DNA from: Spirochaetales bacterium
GTDB lineage: Bacteria; Spirochaetota; Spirochaetia; DAHUYW01
Reading direction: 5' to 3'
Length of the DNA: 64,000 nucleotides
Assembly: GCA_027306915.1 (NCBI GenBank)
Contig: DAHUYW010000005.1
Span: forward strand, 62,001 to 126,000
This document shows positions 54,006 through 63,079 of this stretch, in pieces. The notes under the pieces are model-generated. The model made no database searches, had not been told where the DNA came from, and was given only the letters and a program-made list of their open reading frames with translations. The first letter of the stretch is position 1; every line of letters starts with the position of its first letter. The position numbers and the translations under genes are program-made.

Positions 54006-54839
54006 TTATCCGAAATGGCCGATGAGGGCAAGCATCCGCGTGTATCGCTCGGGGCCTTCGCGTCTGAAGGAACCGAGGAAGTCATTGCAGCTCGTGCAAT
54101 CGGAGATGAGGGTCAGATTGCCTACTCCAGCCGATGCCAGCATCCTCTGGTTGGTGGCCGCAAGATCGAGGTGGGCTCCCCCGTCGTGAACAACGACGGA
54201 ATCCTCTCCCCAGGTTTTTCGAAAGAGCTCGGCGCGCTCATCGGAAACCCGGTAGCAGCACGCCCCGATTCCGGGGCCGACGAGCGCGCTCACGTCGCTC
54301 GCCTCGGTGCCGAATCGACGTGCCATCCTTTGCAGGGCGACTAGCGCGATCCCAGTGCCGCGCCAACCCGAATGGACAAGGGCGAACGCGCCGCTGCGTC
54401 GGTCGTGAAGAAAGATGGGAAGGCAGTCGGCAACCGTCACCGCGAGACAGACCCGAGGGTCCGCCGTCAACAATCCATCCCCATCGGCCTCGGGGCTCCA
54501 TTCATCCTCGACCACGACAACATCCCGTCCGTGTATCTGGCGCGACGACGCGACTCGTCCCCTCTCGATCCCGAGACGCTGGAGAAGCTCTATCCGCCGA
54601 AGAGCGGAAGCTTCTCCGTCTGGCTCGGTCTCGCTCGAAGTCGCGCGCCTCGCCTCGGCCGCGCCCGAGCCGTTCGCGCCCGAGCCGTCTCCGAAGAGAG
54701 GGCGGCTCATGTCGCCGGCCCTCCGAAGGGAGAGGCAGATACGAGGCGTCCCCATGGTACCGTTCTCCCCCAGCGGCAAGAAGGCCAGCTCGTCGCACGT
54801 CACGTCCGCCAAGGAGGAGATCGAGAGGCTTCGGCTCAC
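54006..54839 (-). CDS. pgeF: Laccase-domain protein/peptidoglycan editing factor (YfiH family)
   Basis: 277 residues. The family's metal-binding residues appear in SSRQIHGRDVVVV, VTVADCLPIFL and ALVHSGWRGTGIALV, followed by VGPGIGACCYRVSDE. PgeF/YfiH proteins hydrolyse mis-incorporated peptidoglycan precursors in E. coli, and relatives act on purine nucleosides. The start overlaps the preceding gene by four bases (ATGA). Confidence 0.9.
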   Translation of the reverse strand: MSRSLSISSLADVTCDELAFLPLGENGTMGTPRICLSLRRAGDMSRPLFGDGSGANGSGAAEARRATSSETEPDGEASALRRIELLQRLGIERGRVASSRQIHGRDVVVVEDEWSPEADGDGLLTADPRVCLAVTVADCLPIFLHDRRSGAFALVHSGWRGTGIALVALQRMARRFGTEASDVSALVGPGIGACCYRVSDERAELFRKTWGEDSVVVHDGGAHLDLAATNQRMLASAGVGNLTLISDCTSCNDFLGSFRREGPERYTRMLALIGHFG

Positions 54840-56527
54840 GCCGATCGCTCCGTTTCGAAGGCGAAGAGCCCCTTCAAGATCTCCGCCGCCCGCTGCATGG
54901 TCGAGAAGATCCGGCTCAAGGATGCCCGCAGCCGCGGATTCTCCCGACCCCCGATGAAGGCGAGGTTGGTGACCGAATCAAAGGTGGAGTCGCCCTGCCC
55001 GTGGAGAATGCCGTCCACGAGGTTGGCGAACAGGTCGAAGGTCGCTATCATCTCCATCACGATTCCGCGCGCCTGGCGGTCGGCCGCCGCGACGAGCTTG
55101 TCCGTGCGCCGCGCCCGCATGTCGGGTGTGTGGGCCTCTTCCAAAGCTTGCCGGATAAGCTCGCCCTGCTCTCCCTCATTGGACAGGCTTTGGTCGAATT
55201 TCTTCATGATGTCGAGGACGCGATTGATTCGGTCATAGCAGTCAGTAAAATCCCGCCGGTTTTCTTCCTTGTAAAACCTTCCGTCGATAAGAAAGGTCTT
55301 GGTTGTTCGACTGATCTCCAGGGGAAAGAGCTGCCCAACGAACCCCGCGATGAACGCAAGCGAATGCTCGTGCTGGAAGCTCACCGCACCGTTCCAGCTT
55401 TCGGAGCGGTAGTGGCTGAGAAGGGGCAGCCTCGCGAGGTTTACGAAGCTCGCGGCTTCTTTTAGAAGCTCTCGCTCCCGGCGATCCCGCTTGTGCTGCG
55501 CGAGGTGCGCGGTGAGTCGGTCGGCCCAGAATTGCTCGTAGAGCGCAAACCAGTCCTCGCCTCCTGCGGCGACAGGCGCAGTCCAGTCCAATTGTCGCAG
55601 CGAGAACCGCAGGATGTCGCGAAGCGGGATTTGGTAGTTGAAATCGCGAATCTGTGCGATGAGGCCGTTTGCCTTTGCGATCATGCTCTTTAGACCGTCT
55701 TCCAGGCTCGATTCGCCTCCCACCGGATCGTCTGGCAGCGAAAAAAGAAAGAGCCCTTCCAAAAGCTTCGCGCTCGGGGGAACTACAAAGCCCTCCAACA
55801 GGCCAGCGAGCTCCTCCAGTAGCTGTTGCGCAGCGTCCGCTCGCGGCCCGTACTCCCCGAAGGAGCGGAGGATTCGCTCGAACGGAAAACGCACGAGCAG
55901 ACCCAGGTAGCGAAGGGCCGTCATGTGGCGTGCCATCACGGTGCGATTGTCTTCACTGATCTGCACGAGAGCGTCAGCGATGGCAACTTCGATCTCTCGG
56001 CGGACCGAGTCCTCGTTGTCGAGCAGCGGATTGTCGGCAAGGCGGGAGAGATCGGTCTCGGCAAGGAGGCTTTCCTGGATATCGGGCATCTCTAAACCTG
56101 CGAGGAAGGCAGCGAAGTCGCGCTTCTCCGGACCCAGGCAGCGTTTGAGCGGCTCCTCGAAGAGCCTGAGCCCCGTCTGCAGGGCCTTGATCTCGAACGT
56201 AAAGGCAGGCGTAAACTCGGCCGTCCGAGTTGAAAAGTAGGTCGACGCCAGGTCCGCGATTCTTTGACGCAACCTCTTCAAAGCGATTTCAGCAAGAAGC
56301 GCAAGCCTTTCCTTCCCCAAGAGAATCGCGCGCAACGCCAGCATAACCTTGGACCAGAAGGAGAGCTGACGATAGAGTGTCTCGAAATCGGATTCGCCGG
56401 GCGGTTCGGCGACCGCGAGCGGCGCATCGTCGACCTTCGTGGCTATCTGGACCTTAGAGAGCAGCTCTTGCCGCTCCTGGACCGACATGTCGGAAACAAG
56501 CCTGTCGAACACCGTCCCAGGGGCCAT
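54836..56527 (-). CDS. Conserved spirochaete protein, probably DUF5312
   Basis: 563 residues, mostly alpha-helical and soluble, with no signal peptide; one hydrophobic patch (SKVMLALRAILLG) near 60-75. It starts with TVFDRLVSDMSVQERQELLSKV, a pattern I associate with a spirochaete-restricted family of unknown function (DUF5312); this identification is from memory and not certain. No Shine-Dalgarno; a TAGAAT box six bases before ATG 56527 with TTGAAA 17 bases upstream suggests a leaderless mRNA. It heads an operon with pgeF and argS. Confidence 0.65.
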   Translation of the reverse strand: MAPGTVFDRLVSDMSVQERQELLSKVQIATKVDDAPLAVAEPPGESDFETLYRQLSFWSKVMLALRAILLGKERLALLAEIALKRLRQRIADLASTYFSTRTAEFTPAFTFEIKALQTGLRLFEEPLKRCLGPEKRDFAAFLAGLEMPDIQESLLAETDLSRLADNPLLDNEDSVRREIEVAIADALVQISEDNRTVMARHMTALRYLGLLVRFPFERILRSFGEYGPRADAAQQLLEELAGLLEGFVVPPSAKLLEGLFLFSLPDDPVGGESSLEDGLKSMIAKANGLIAQIRDFNYQIPLRDILRFSLRQLDWTAPVAAGGEDWFALYEQFWADRLTAHLAQHKRDRRERELLKEAASFVNLARLPLLSHYRSESWNGAVSFQHEHSLAFIAGFVGQLFPLEISRTTKTFLIDGRFYKEENRRDFTDCYDRINRVLDIMKKFDQSLSNEGEQGELIRQALEEAHTPDMRARRTDKLVAAADRQARGIVMEMIATFDLFANLVDGILHGQGDSTFDSVTNLAFIGGRENPRLRASLSRIFSTMQRAAEILKGLFAFETERSA

Positions 56528-56533
56528 GCGCCG

Positions 56534-56562
56534 ATTCTAGCAGGTTCACGTTCCAGTTTCAA
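56534..56562 (-). promoter_or_regulatory. Promoter of the DUF5312-like/pgeF/argS operon, leaderless geometry
   Basis: TTGAAA (56557-56562), a 17-base spacer, TAGAAT (56534-56539), then six bases to the ATG. Confidence 0.66.
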
Positions 56563-56609
56563 CTGACCGCGCTCCCTGATTTGCTGGGGGGCCGTGGCGA
56601 AGAAGGGTG

Positions 56610-59600
56610 CTAAGTTTCTACGCTTATCCTTCCGCTTGGCAGAGGGCGCACCAGGTACTCCCGGCGCATGAGGTAGCGTATCCCCTGGACTGCCGCCCAC
56701 GCGGCCGTCGTTGTTGTCGTGTAGGGGATTCGCCGCCGCACGGCCTCTATCCGCAGCTCCTCGTCCCCCTTCTGCGAGTAGCGGCCGAGCGGGGTGTTTA
56801 TCATCAGGTCGATGCGCCCGCTTCGCATGTAGTCGAGGACATGGGGATGCCCTTCATGAATCTTTAGTATCACGTGTGCGAAGATCCCGTTTCGGAACAG
56901 GAAATCTGCGGTACCGCGCGTCGCGACGATCTCGAATCCCATCTCCGATAGCTCGCGCACGATGGACAGAATCGTCTCTTTGTCCTGATCGTGCACCGAG
57001 ACGAAGACCCTTCCCTTCACTGGGAGGTTGTTGCCGACCGCCGTCTGTGCCTTCGAGAAGGCCTCGCCGAAGGTTTCCCCGGTCCCGATGACCTCGCCGG
57101 TCGACTTCATTTCGGGACCAAGGAGGGGATCAAGCTGCTGAAACTTGTCGAAGGAAAAGACCGCCTCTTTGACCGCCCAGCCGGTGATGCAGCGCCCGAG
57201 GCCTCGCCCGTCGCGAGTCAGACCCTGCTCCTCGAGGTTGGTGCCGCACCAGACCTTCACCGCCGCTTCGACGAGATTGACCCCCGAGGCCTTGGAAATA
57301 AAGGGGACCGTGCGCGAGGCCCGTGCGTTGACCTCAAGGACATACAGTTTGCCGTCTTTCACCGCGAACTGGATATTGAGGAACCCCTTCACTCCGACGG
57401 CCAACGCGATCTTGACAGTTGCCTCGATCATCTCCTCCTCGATGCCCGGATGCGACTTGAAGAAGGGGAAGACGCAGGCGCTGTCGCCCGAGTGGATACC
57501 GGCAGCCTCGATATGCTGCATGATGCCGGCGACGTAGACGTTGACACCGTCGGCGACGGCGTCGAGATCGTATTCGAAGGCATCCTCAAGAAACTTGTCG
57601 ACGAGAACCGGCTGCTCGGGCGACATCGAAATTCCTTTCTTTAGGAACACCTCGAGCTCATCGCGAGTAAACGCAATGAACATGTGTCGCCCTCCGAGCA
57701 CGAAGGAGGGGCGCAGCAGCACCGGAAAGCCGATCTCCTTCGAGCAGCGCACTACCTCCTCGGGGCTGCCCGCCATCCGATTATCGGGCTGTCGCAGGCC
57801 GAGCCGCTTGAGGAGCGACGAGAAGCGCCCGCGGTCTTCGGTGTCGTAGATGCTCTCGACCGAGGTTCCGACGATGCGGCCGCCGCAGCTCTCAAGCTGC
57901 CGGGACATGTTGAGCGGCGTCTGGCCGCCCAGCTGCACAACGACCTCCCGCACTCCCTCTTTGCGCAGCACCTCGCGAACGTGCTCGAAGGTGACAGGTT
58001 CCAGATAGAGGCGATCGGAGGTATTGAAGTCCGTGGATACGGTCTCGGGATTGGAGTTGATGAAGATTGTTTTTCTCCCCAGCCGGCGATAGGCAAGGGA
58101 GGCAAGCGTGCAGCAGGTGTCGAACTCCAGCCCCTGTCCGATTCTGTTCGGACCGCTGCCCACGATGATCACCCCCTCCTCCCGAATCGGGATTCCTTCG
58201 TCGATCTCGCCATAGGACGAATAAAAGTAGGGAGTCTCGGCGGCAAACTCTCCGGCACAGGGATCAACCATGTGGTAGGAGGGGAAAAGACCCGAACGCT
58301 CGCGCGCATCGAGAATCTCAGCGGGCGTGCGACCGCTCAATGCACCAATGCGCTTGTCGGAAAGTCCCTCGCGCTTGGCGCGTGCGAGGAGCTCGCTCGT
58401 AAGGTGCGAGGAGGCAAGACGCTCCTCGAGACGAACCTGCTCCATCATCTCGAAGAGGAACCAGGGATCATAGGCGGTTCGGCGGTGAAGCTCAGGGATG
58501 GCTGCTTCGCCCTCGCGCTTGAGGATTGTGTATGCAGCGAATATCCGCAGCGGGTGGAGATTGGTGAGCATCATCTCGAGCTTGTTGTCCATTCCCACCA
58601 ACTCTTGGATCCCCTCGTAGCCGTATTCCCCGGCGCGAATGGCCTTGTTGAGAGCCTCGTTGAAGGTCCTGCCTATTGCGAGGGCTTCGCCGACGGATTT
58701 CATCTGCGTGCCGAGGGTCTCGTAACCTGTCGGAAACTTCTCCATCTCAAAGCGCGGCACCTTCACCGCGCAGTAGTCGAGCGCCGGTTCGAAGCAGGAG
58801 ACGGTCTTGCCCGTGATGTCATTGATGATCTCATCGAGAGTGAATCCGACAGCGAGACGAGCCGCGCATCTAGCTATCGGGAAGCCAGTAGCCTTGCTCG
58901 CGAGGGCCGATGATCGGGAGACTCGCGGATTCATCTCGATGACAACCATCCGCCCGGTCGCCGGGTTGACGGCGAACTGAACGTTGGATCCGCCGCAATC
59001 CACGCCGATGGCGCGAAGCACTTCGAGGGAGGCGGTGCGCATGACCTGGTACTCCCGGTCCGAGAGGGTCTGGATCGGCGCCACCGTGATGCTGTCTCCT
59101 GTGTGGACGCCCATCGGATCCACGTTTTCGATCGAGCAGATCACGACCGCATTGTCGGCCTTGTCGCGCATCACCTCCATCTCGAACTCTTTCCACCCAA
59201 GCAGCGATTCCTCGACGAGGCACTCACGCACAGGGCTCTCGTCAAGCGCCCGCTCCACGAAGGTGTCGAGCTGCTCCGAGGTGTAGGCGATCGCCCCGCC
59301 TTGTCCGCCAAGGGTGAAGCTCGGACGAATCACCACCGGAAGTCCGACTTGCGCAGCCAACTGGCGTGCGGTTGCCACGTCCCTCGCGATGACCGAGCGA
59401 GGGACATCCAGCCCGATGCTCTCACATACCCGCTTGAACTCACCCCGATCCTCGGCAAGGCGAATGGAGTCCACACTCGCGCCGATTACCTCGACGCCAT
59501 AGCGCTCAAAGACCCCCGCGTCGTGCAGGCTCATGGTGAGATTCAAGCCGGTCTGCCCGCCCATAGTCGGAAGGATTGCGTCGGGGCGCTCGGCCTTGAT

Positions 59601-59831
59601 GATCTCCTCGACGTATGCGACCGAGAGAGGCTCAACGTAGATTCGATCCGCGACTCCCGGCGTCGTCATCACCGTGGCAGGATTCGGGTTGACGAGCACG
59701 ACTTCATACCCCTCCTCCTTTAGCGCGCGCACCGCTTGTGTTCCGGAGTAGTCGAACTCGCACGCCTGCCCGATGACGATGGGCCCCGAGCCGACAATCA
59801 CTACTTTGTGGATGTCCTTTCGCGCAGGCAC
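56610..59831 (-). CDS. carB: Carbamoyl-phosphate synthase large subunit
   Basis: 1073 residues, full length, with two ATP-grasp halves ([20 protein letters not shown] at the start and [17 protein letters not shown] at mid-protein), duplicated GGQTGLN/GGQTPLN motifs, the oligomerisation domain and a C-terminal MGS-like allosteric domain ([23 protein letters not shown]). It makes carbamoyl phosphate for pyrimidine and arginine synthesis. It starts 20 bases after carA with a GGAGGAGG site. Confidence 0.98.
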   Translation of the reverse strand: MPARKDIHKVVIVGSGPIVIGQACEFDYSGTQAVRALKEEGYEVVLVNPNPATVMTTPGVADRIYVEPLSVAYVEEIIKAERPDAILPTMGGQTGLNLTMSLHDAGVFERYGVEVIGASVDSIRLAEDRGEFKRVCESIGLDVPRSVIARDVATARQLAAQVGLPVVIRPSFTLGGQGGAIAYTSEQLDTFVERALDESPVRECLVEESLLGWKEFEMEVMRDKADNAVVICSIENVDPMGVHTGDSITVAPIQTLSDREYQVMRTASLEVLRAIGVDCGGSNVQFAVNPATGRMVVIEMNPRVSRSSALASKATGFPIARCAARLAVGFTLDEIINDITGKTVSCFEPALDYCAVKVPRFEMEKFPTGYETLGTQMKSVGEALAIGRTFNEALNKAIRAGEYGYEGIQELVGMDNKLEMMLTNLHPLRIFAAYTILKREGEAAIPELHRRTAYDPWFLFEMMEQVRLEERLASSHLTSELLARAKREGLSDKRIGALSGRTPAEILDARERSGLFPSYHMVDPCAGEFAAETPYFYSSYGEIDEGIPIREEGVIIVGSGPNRIGQGLEFDTCCTLASLAYRRLGRKTIFINSNPETVSTDFNTSDRLYLEPVTFEHVREVLRKEGVREVVVQLGGQTPLNMSRQLESCGGRIVGTSVESIYDTEDRGRFSSLLKRLGLRQPDNRMAGSPEEVVRCSKEIGFPVLLRPSFVLGGRHMFIAFTRDELEVFLKKGISMSPEQPVLVDKFLEDAFEYDLDAVADGVNVYVAGIMQHIEAAGIHSGDSACVFPFFKSHPGIEEEMIEATVKIALAVGVKGFLNIQFAVKDGKLYVLEVNARASRTVPFISKASGVNLVEAAVKVWCGTNLEEQGLTRDGRGLGRCITGWAVKEAVFSFDKFQQLDPLLGPEMKSTGEVIGTGETFGEAFSKAQTAVGNNLPVKGRVFVSVHDQDKETILSIVRELSEMGFEIVATRGTADFLFRNGIFAHVILKIHEGHPHVLDYMRSGRIDLMINTPLGRYSQKGDEELRIEAVRRRIPYTTTTTAAWAAVQGIRYLMRREYLVRPLPSGRISVET

Positions 59832-59851
59832 CTACCTCCTCCTTCGCGGCT

Positions 59852-61003
59852 TTACCGTGGGATCCGGTCGAGAAACTCCCTGAAGATCCAGGTAGAGTCA
59901 TGAGGGCCGGGCGCCGATTCGGGGTGGAACTGGGCAGCAAGAATCGGAAGGGTACTGTGTATGAAGCCCTCGAGTGTGTTGTCGTTTGCGTTTCTGAACC
60001 AGACCTGGACGTCCTTCGGAAGGGTTCGCTCGTCGACCGCAAATCCGTGATTGTGCGAGGTCACGAAAACCCTACCGGTCCGCTCGTCGCGCACCGGGTG
60101 GTTCGCTCCGTGGTGACCGAACTTCATCTTGTAGGTCGAAGCTCCGAGCGCAAGGGCGATGAGCTGGTGGCCAAGGCAGATTCCGAAGACCGGAAGCCTG
60201 CCGATAAGTGCCTTGATCTGTTGAATGGTCGAATCAAGCGCGGCCGGGTCACCCGGGCCGTTGGAATAGAGCACCGCATCCGGTTTCAGGGCGAGTATCT
60301 CCTCGGCGGTAAAGCCGCTCGGGGTGACGGTGACCTTGCAGCCGAGGCTCGATATCTCGCGAACGATGTTCGCTTTGATTCCGCAGTCCACGAGCACGAG
60401 GTGGGGGCTTCCCGACTCATTGATGGTCTGTACGGTCTCGGTCCCTACATCCTCGATCAGATTCCGTCCGACCATGTTCGGTACCGAGGCAAGGAAGTCG
60501 ACGCACAGCTTGATCTCTGAGGGAGAAAGGTCTTCCTCCTTGACCTCCGAGCGAACGATGATGCCCTTCGGGCTTCCCAAGTCGCGTATTCGCAAGGTGA
60601 GCGCCCGGGTGTCTACGTCGGAGATGCCGGGGGTGTGATGCTTGCGCAGGAAGCTGTCGAGGCTCGCTCTTCCCTCCGGGACGGGGCCGCGATAGAGCGA
60701 TCGGACGATCAACCCCGCCGGCTTGATTCCAGGAATCACGCCGCGGTCGGAGTCACAGGTCTCGGACCAAAGGTCATCCACGCCATAGTTGCCTATGTGA
60801 GGATAGGTCATCGTAACCAGCTGTCCGGCGTAGGACGAGTCGGTGAGAATCTCATGGTAGCCGGACATTCCCGTGTTGAATACCACCTCGCCCACTGCCC
60901 GCAAGGCCTCTTCGGAGGGCAGGGTATCGGTGCGAGGTGCGGGAACGCCGAAGGGCTTACCGGGAAACTGCGCTCCATCCTCGAGAACGAGAAAGCACGA
61001 CAT
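59852..61003 (-). CDS. carA: Carbamoyl-phosphate synthase small (glutaminase) subunit
   Basis: 383 residues: N-terminal CarA domain (GEVVFNTGMSGYHEILTDSSYAGQLVTMTYPHIGNYG) and a class I amidotransferase with nucleophile cysteine in FGICLGHQL and the His-Glu pair in AAQFHPESAPGPHD. AAAGGTGA precedes ATG 61003. The 185-base leader contains a small hairpin and begins after the terminator of the upstream unit. Confidence 0.97.
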   Translation of the reverse strand: MSCFLVLEDGAQFPGKPFGVPAPRTDTLPSEEALRAVGEVVFNTGMSGYHEILTDSSYAGQLVTMTYPHIGNYGVDDLWSETCDSDRGVIPGIKPAGLIVRSLYRGPVPEGRASLDSFLRKHHTPGISDVDTRALTLRIRDLGSPKGIIVRSEVKEEDLSPSEIKLCVDFLASVPNMVGRNLIEDVGTETVQTINESGSPHLVLVDCGIKANIVREISSLGCKVTVTPSGFTAEEILALKPDAVLYSNGPGDPAALDSTIQQIKALIGRLPVFGICLGHQLIALALGASTYKMKFGHHGANHPVRDERTGRVFVTSHNHGFAVDERTLPKDVQVWFRNANDNTLEGFIHSTLPILAAQFHPESAPGPHDSTWIFREFLDRIPR

Positions 61004-61085
61004 GATGGTTCACCTTTGTGGCAAGGGCGTGCGCGCGCGCTGTCGCCGCGGACGGACTCTCTGCGCCCACGAAGCTGCCGGAATA

Positions 61086-61099
61086 CCGCGCTTTCGCGG
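61086..61099 (-). promoter_or_regulatory. Hairpin in the carAB leader
   Basis: CCGCG, loop AAAG, CGCGG on the minus strand about 85 bases before carA, followed by alternating GC-rich sequence. It might take part in attenuation of carAB; there is no T-run next to it, so this is weak. Confidence 0.25.
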
Positions 61100-61188
61100 C
61101 CCGTGATGTCGCGCAAGCACTTTTGCTCTTGTCTTTTTCACCTGCATGATCGAGCGGTTCGAGCCACCGAAATGGCCGGACGCTCCAC

Positions 61189-61212
61189 AAAAAAGCCGGC
61201 GCTTGCGCCGGC
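61189..61212 (-). terminator. Intrinsic terminator after tRNA-Glu
   Basis: GCCGGCG, a four-base loop, CGCCGGC and then six T residues on the minus strand, nine bases after the tRNA-Glu end. It closes the apt-tRNA unit and insulates carAB. Confidence 0.9.
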
Positions 61213-61221
61213 ACTCTCTGT

Positions 61222-61293
61222 TAGTCCCTAGGGGAATCGAACCCCTCTTTGAAGAATGAGAGTCTTCTGTCCTAGCCGATAGACGAAGGGACC
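61222..61293 (-). tRNA. tRNA-Glu (anticodon CTC)
   Basis: Acceptor GGTCCCT with AGGGACT (one G-T pair), anticodon stem GAAGA/TCTTC around CTCTCAT, T-arm AGGGGTTCGATTCCCCT, discriminator A. It reads GAG. Confidence 0.93.
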
Positions 61294-61296
61294 CCC

Positions 61297-61367
61297 CTGC
61301 CCGGGGAGGACTCGAACCCCCACAAAAAGATCCAGAGTCTTTCGTGCTACCATTACACAACCGGGCA
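61297..61367 (-). tRNA. tRNA-Gln (anticodon CTG)
   Basis: Acceptor TGCCCGG with CCGGGCA, anticodon stem AAAGA/TCTTT around CTCTGGA, T-arm GGGGGTTCGAGTCCTCC, discriminator G. It reads CAG and complements the TTG-anticodon tRNA-Gln near 39.9 kb. Only three bases separate it from tRNA-Glu. Confidence 0.93.
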
Positions 61368-61403
61368 TTCTTGGCGGTACTCTACAAAAACCGGATTGAT
61401 TTG

Positions 61404-61934
61404 TCAATGGTTGTAATTGATGAGGGTCTGCACCCTCACGTCGCGGAAGAGATCCGCATACTTCAGAAATGGCAGACCGATGATGCAACAGAGGTCGGTC
61501 ACCACGGCTCCCGCCTCGCGAAGGAGGTCCACCGCCGCGCGCAGGGTTCCGCCGGTCGCAATGAGGTCGTCGATCACAAGAATGCGTGAGCCTCGTTTTA
61601 CGTCGTCGACGTGCACCTGAATCTCATCTTCTCCATATTCCAGCTGGAAGCGACGCGAAAGGGTCTTGCCTGGCAGCTTACCCTTTTTTCGTACGAGAAT
61701 GAGCGGTACGCCTCGTCGGAAAGCGATGGGAGCGGCGAAAACGAACCCCCGCGCTTCAATCGCGGCAACGGCGTCGAAAGGGATGTCGGACGTGAGCCGG
61801 GCGATCGCATCGACGCAGAATCGGAATGCTTCAGGGTTTGTGAGTATGCCTGTTACGTCGTAGAAAAGGACCTCGGGCCTTGGAAATCCCTGGACCTTGC
61901 GGATAGCACTGTCGAGGTCGAAGTCGGCGCCCAT
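61404..61934 (-). CDS. apt: Adenine phosphoribosyltransferase
   Basis: 176 residues with the PRPP-binding loop RILVIDDLIATGGTLRAAVDLL and the N-terminal FPRPEVLFYDVTGILTNPEAF typical of Apt, plus EARGFVFAAPIAFRRGVPLILVRKKGKLPG. It salvages adenine to AMP. AGAGGAG precedes ATG 61934. tRNA-Gln and tRNA-Glu lie 36 bases downstream on the same strand without an intervening terminator, so they are probably processed from the apt transcript. Confidence 0.96.
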   Translation of the reverse strand: MGADFDLDSAIRKVQGFPRPEVLFYDVTGILTNPEAFRFCVDAIARLTSDIPFDAVAAIEARGFVFAAPIAFRRGVPLILVRKKGKLPGKTLSRRFQLEYGEDEIQVHVDDVKRGSRILVIDDLIATGGTLRAAVDLLREAGAVVTDLCCIIGLPFLKYADLFRDVRVQTLINYNH

Positions 61935-61966
61935 TACTGCTCCTCTGCGTTTGCGGCATGCGGATG

Positions 61967-61996
61967 AGTGTAACTACAGGGCGAAGGGAGTGTCAA
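61967..61996 (-). promoter_or_regulatory. Promoter of apt-tRNA-Gln-tRNA-Glu
   Basis: TTGACA (61991-61996), an 18-base spacer, TACACT (61967-61972) on the minus strand, about 25-30 bases before the apt ATG. Confidence 0.65.
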
Positions 61997-62065
61997 CGTT
62001 GAAGAGGTGCTCGGGGGATACCCTCGCACTCCGCAGTACCCACTACGGACGTCGCCGTTGAGCCG

Positions 62066-63079
62066 CTACGGATAACCACGCTTAAAGCGCGGTACTCGCG
62101 CCGATACCGTGGTTTCGAGCGGGGACCGATCCCCGCGGGCGAGATAGTAGTGACCGATCCCGGCAACCATCGCGCCATTGTCGGTACACAGCGACAGGGA
62201 GGGAAAGGCGACCGAAAGATCCCTTCGCTCGGAAAGACGCTTTCGAAGGTAGGAGTTTGCGGCCACCCCTCCACCTGCTACGACGCGACGGATTCCCGTA
62301 TCCTCGATTGCCAGCTCCAGTCTCGAGAGAAGGATGCCGATTGCCGCCTTCTGAAAGGCCGCAGCGATGTTTTCCGGAGTCTTCTCGTATGCGGGATTCC
62401 AGAACTGATCAAGCTGATTTGCCGCCGCAGTCTTCAATCCGGAGTATGAGACATCATAACGATGATCCCCCTTGTGCAGCGAAGGGAGGGGGAAGGAGCA
62501 GGCATCGCTATTACCGCGCTGGGCCAGGCGATCGATGGCGACGCCGCCGGGATATCCGAGGTTGTAGAACTTGGCAATCTTGTCGAAGGCTTCGCCGCAC
62601 GCATCGTCGATAGTCGTCCCAAGCACCCGAAGGTCCTCGATGCCTTCCGCGACGCAGATGATCGTGTGGCCTCCCGAAACAAGGAGCCCAATGAACGGAT
62701 ATTCGATCTCGAACTCAAGATGAGGAGCGTAGAGATGAGCGAGGATATGATCGACCGCGACAAATGGAACGCCAAGCGAATAGGCGTACCCCTTGGCGAA
62801 AGAAAGCCCCACGAGGAGCGATCCTATGAGTCCCGGTCGACTCGTCACTGCAACTCCGTCTATCGCGCTTTCATCGACACCCGCTTCGTCGAGTGCCCGC
62901 CGAACGACCGGGAGGATCCACTCGGTATGGGTGCGTGAGGCTATCTCGGGAACGACCCCGCTGTAAGGGCGGTGGATCTCAATCTGAGTAGCAACGACGT
63001 TGCTGAGTATTCGCTTGCCATCCTCGACGACCGCCGCGGAGCACTCGTCGCAGGAGCTCTCAATGCCTAAGACCTTCAT
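62066..63079 (-). CDS. tsaD: tRNA N6-adenosine threonylcarbamoyltransferase
   Basis: 337 residues starting MKVLGIESSCDECSAAVV, with metal ligands in VDHILAHLYA (HxxxH) and GLLVSGGHT, and GGGVAANSYLRKRL near the C terminus. TsaD transfers threonylcarbamoyl to A37 of ANN-decoding tRNAs (t6A). It overlaps the deacetylase gene by 20 bases. Confidence 0.97.
   Translation of the reverse strand: MKVLGIESSCDECSAAVVEDGKRILSNVVATQIEIHRPYSGVVPEIASRTHTEWILPVVRRALDEAGVDESAIDGVAVTSRPGLIGSLLVGLSFAKGYAYSLGVPFVAVDHILAHLYAPHLEFEIEYPFIGLLVSGGHTIICVAEGIEDLRVLGTTIDDACGEAFDKIAKFYNLGYPGGVAIDRLAQRGNSDACSFPLPSLHKGDHRYDVSYSGLKTAAANQLDQFWNPAYEKTPENIAAAFQKAAIGILLSRLELAIEDTGIRRVVAGGGVAANSYLRKRLSERRDLSVAFPSLSLCTDNGAMVAGIGHYYLARGDRSPLETTVSARVPRFKRGYP

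Noticed and set aside
57684..58913. A 409-residue open frame antisense to carB
   Set aside because: Complete overlap with a full-length, well-conserved gene; shadow of codon bias.
61935..62065. Stem near the tsaD stop (GTGC...GCAC) as terminator of tsaD
   Set aside because: The stem has central mismatches and no following T-run.
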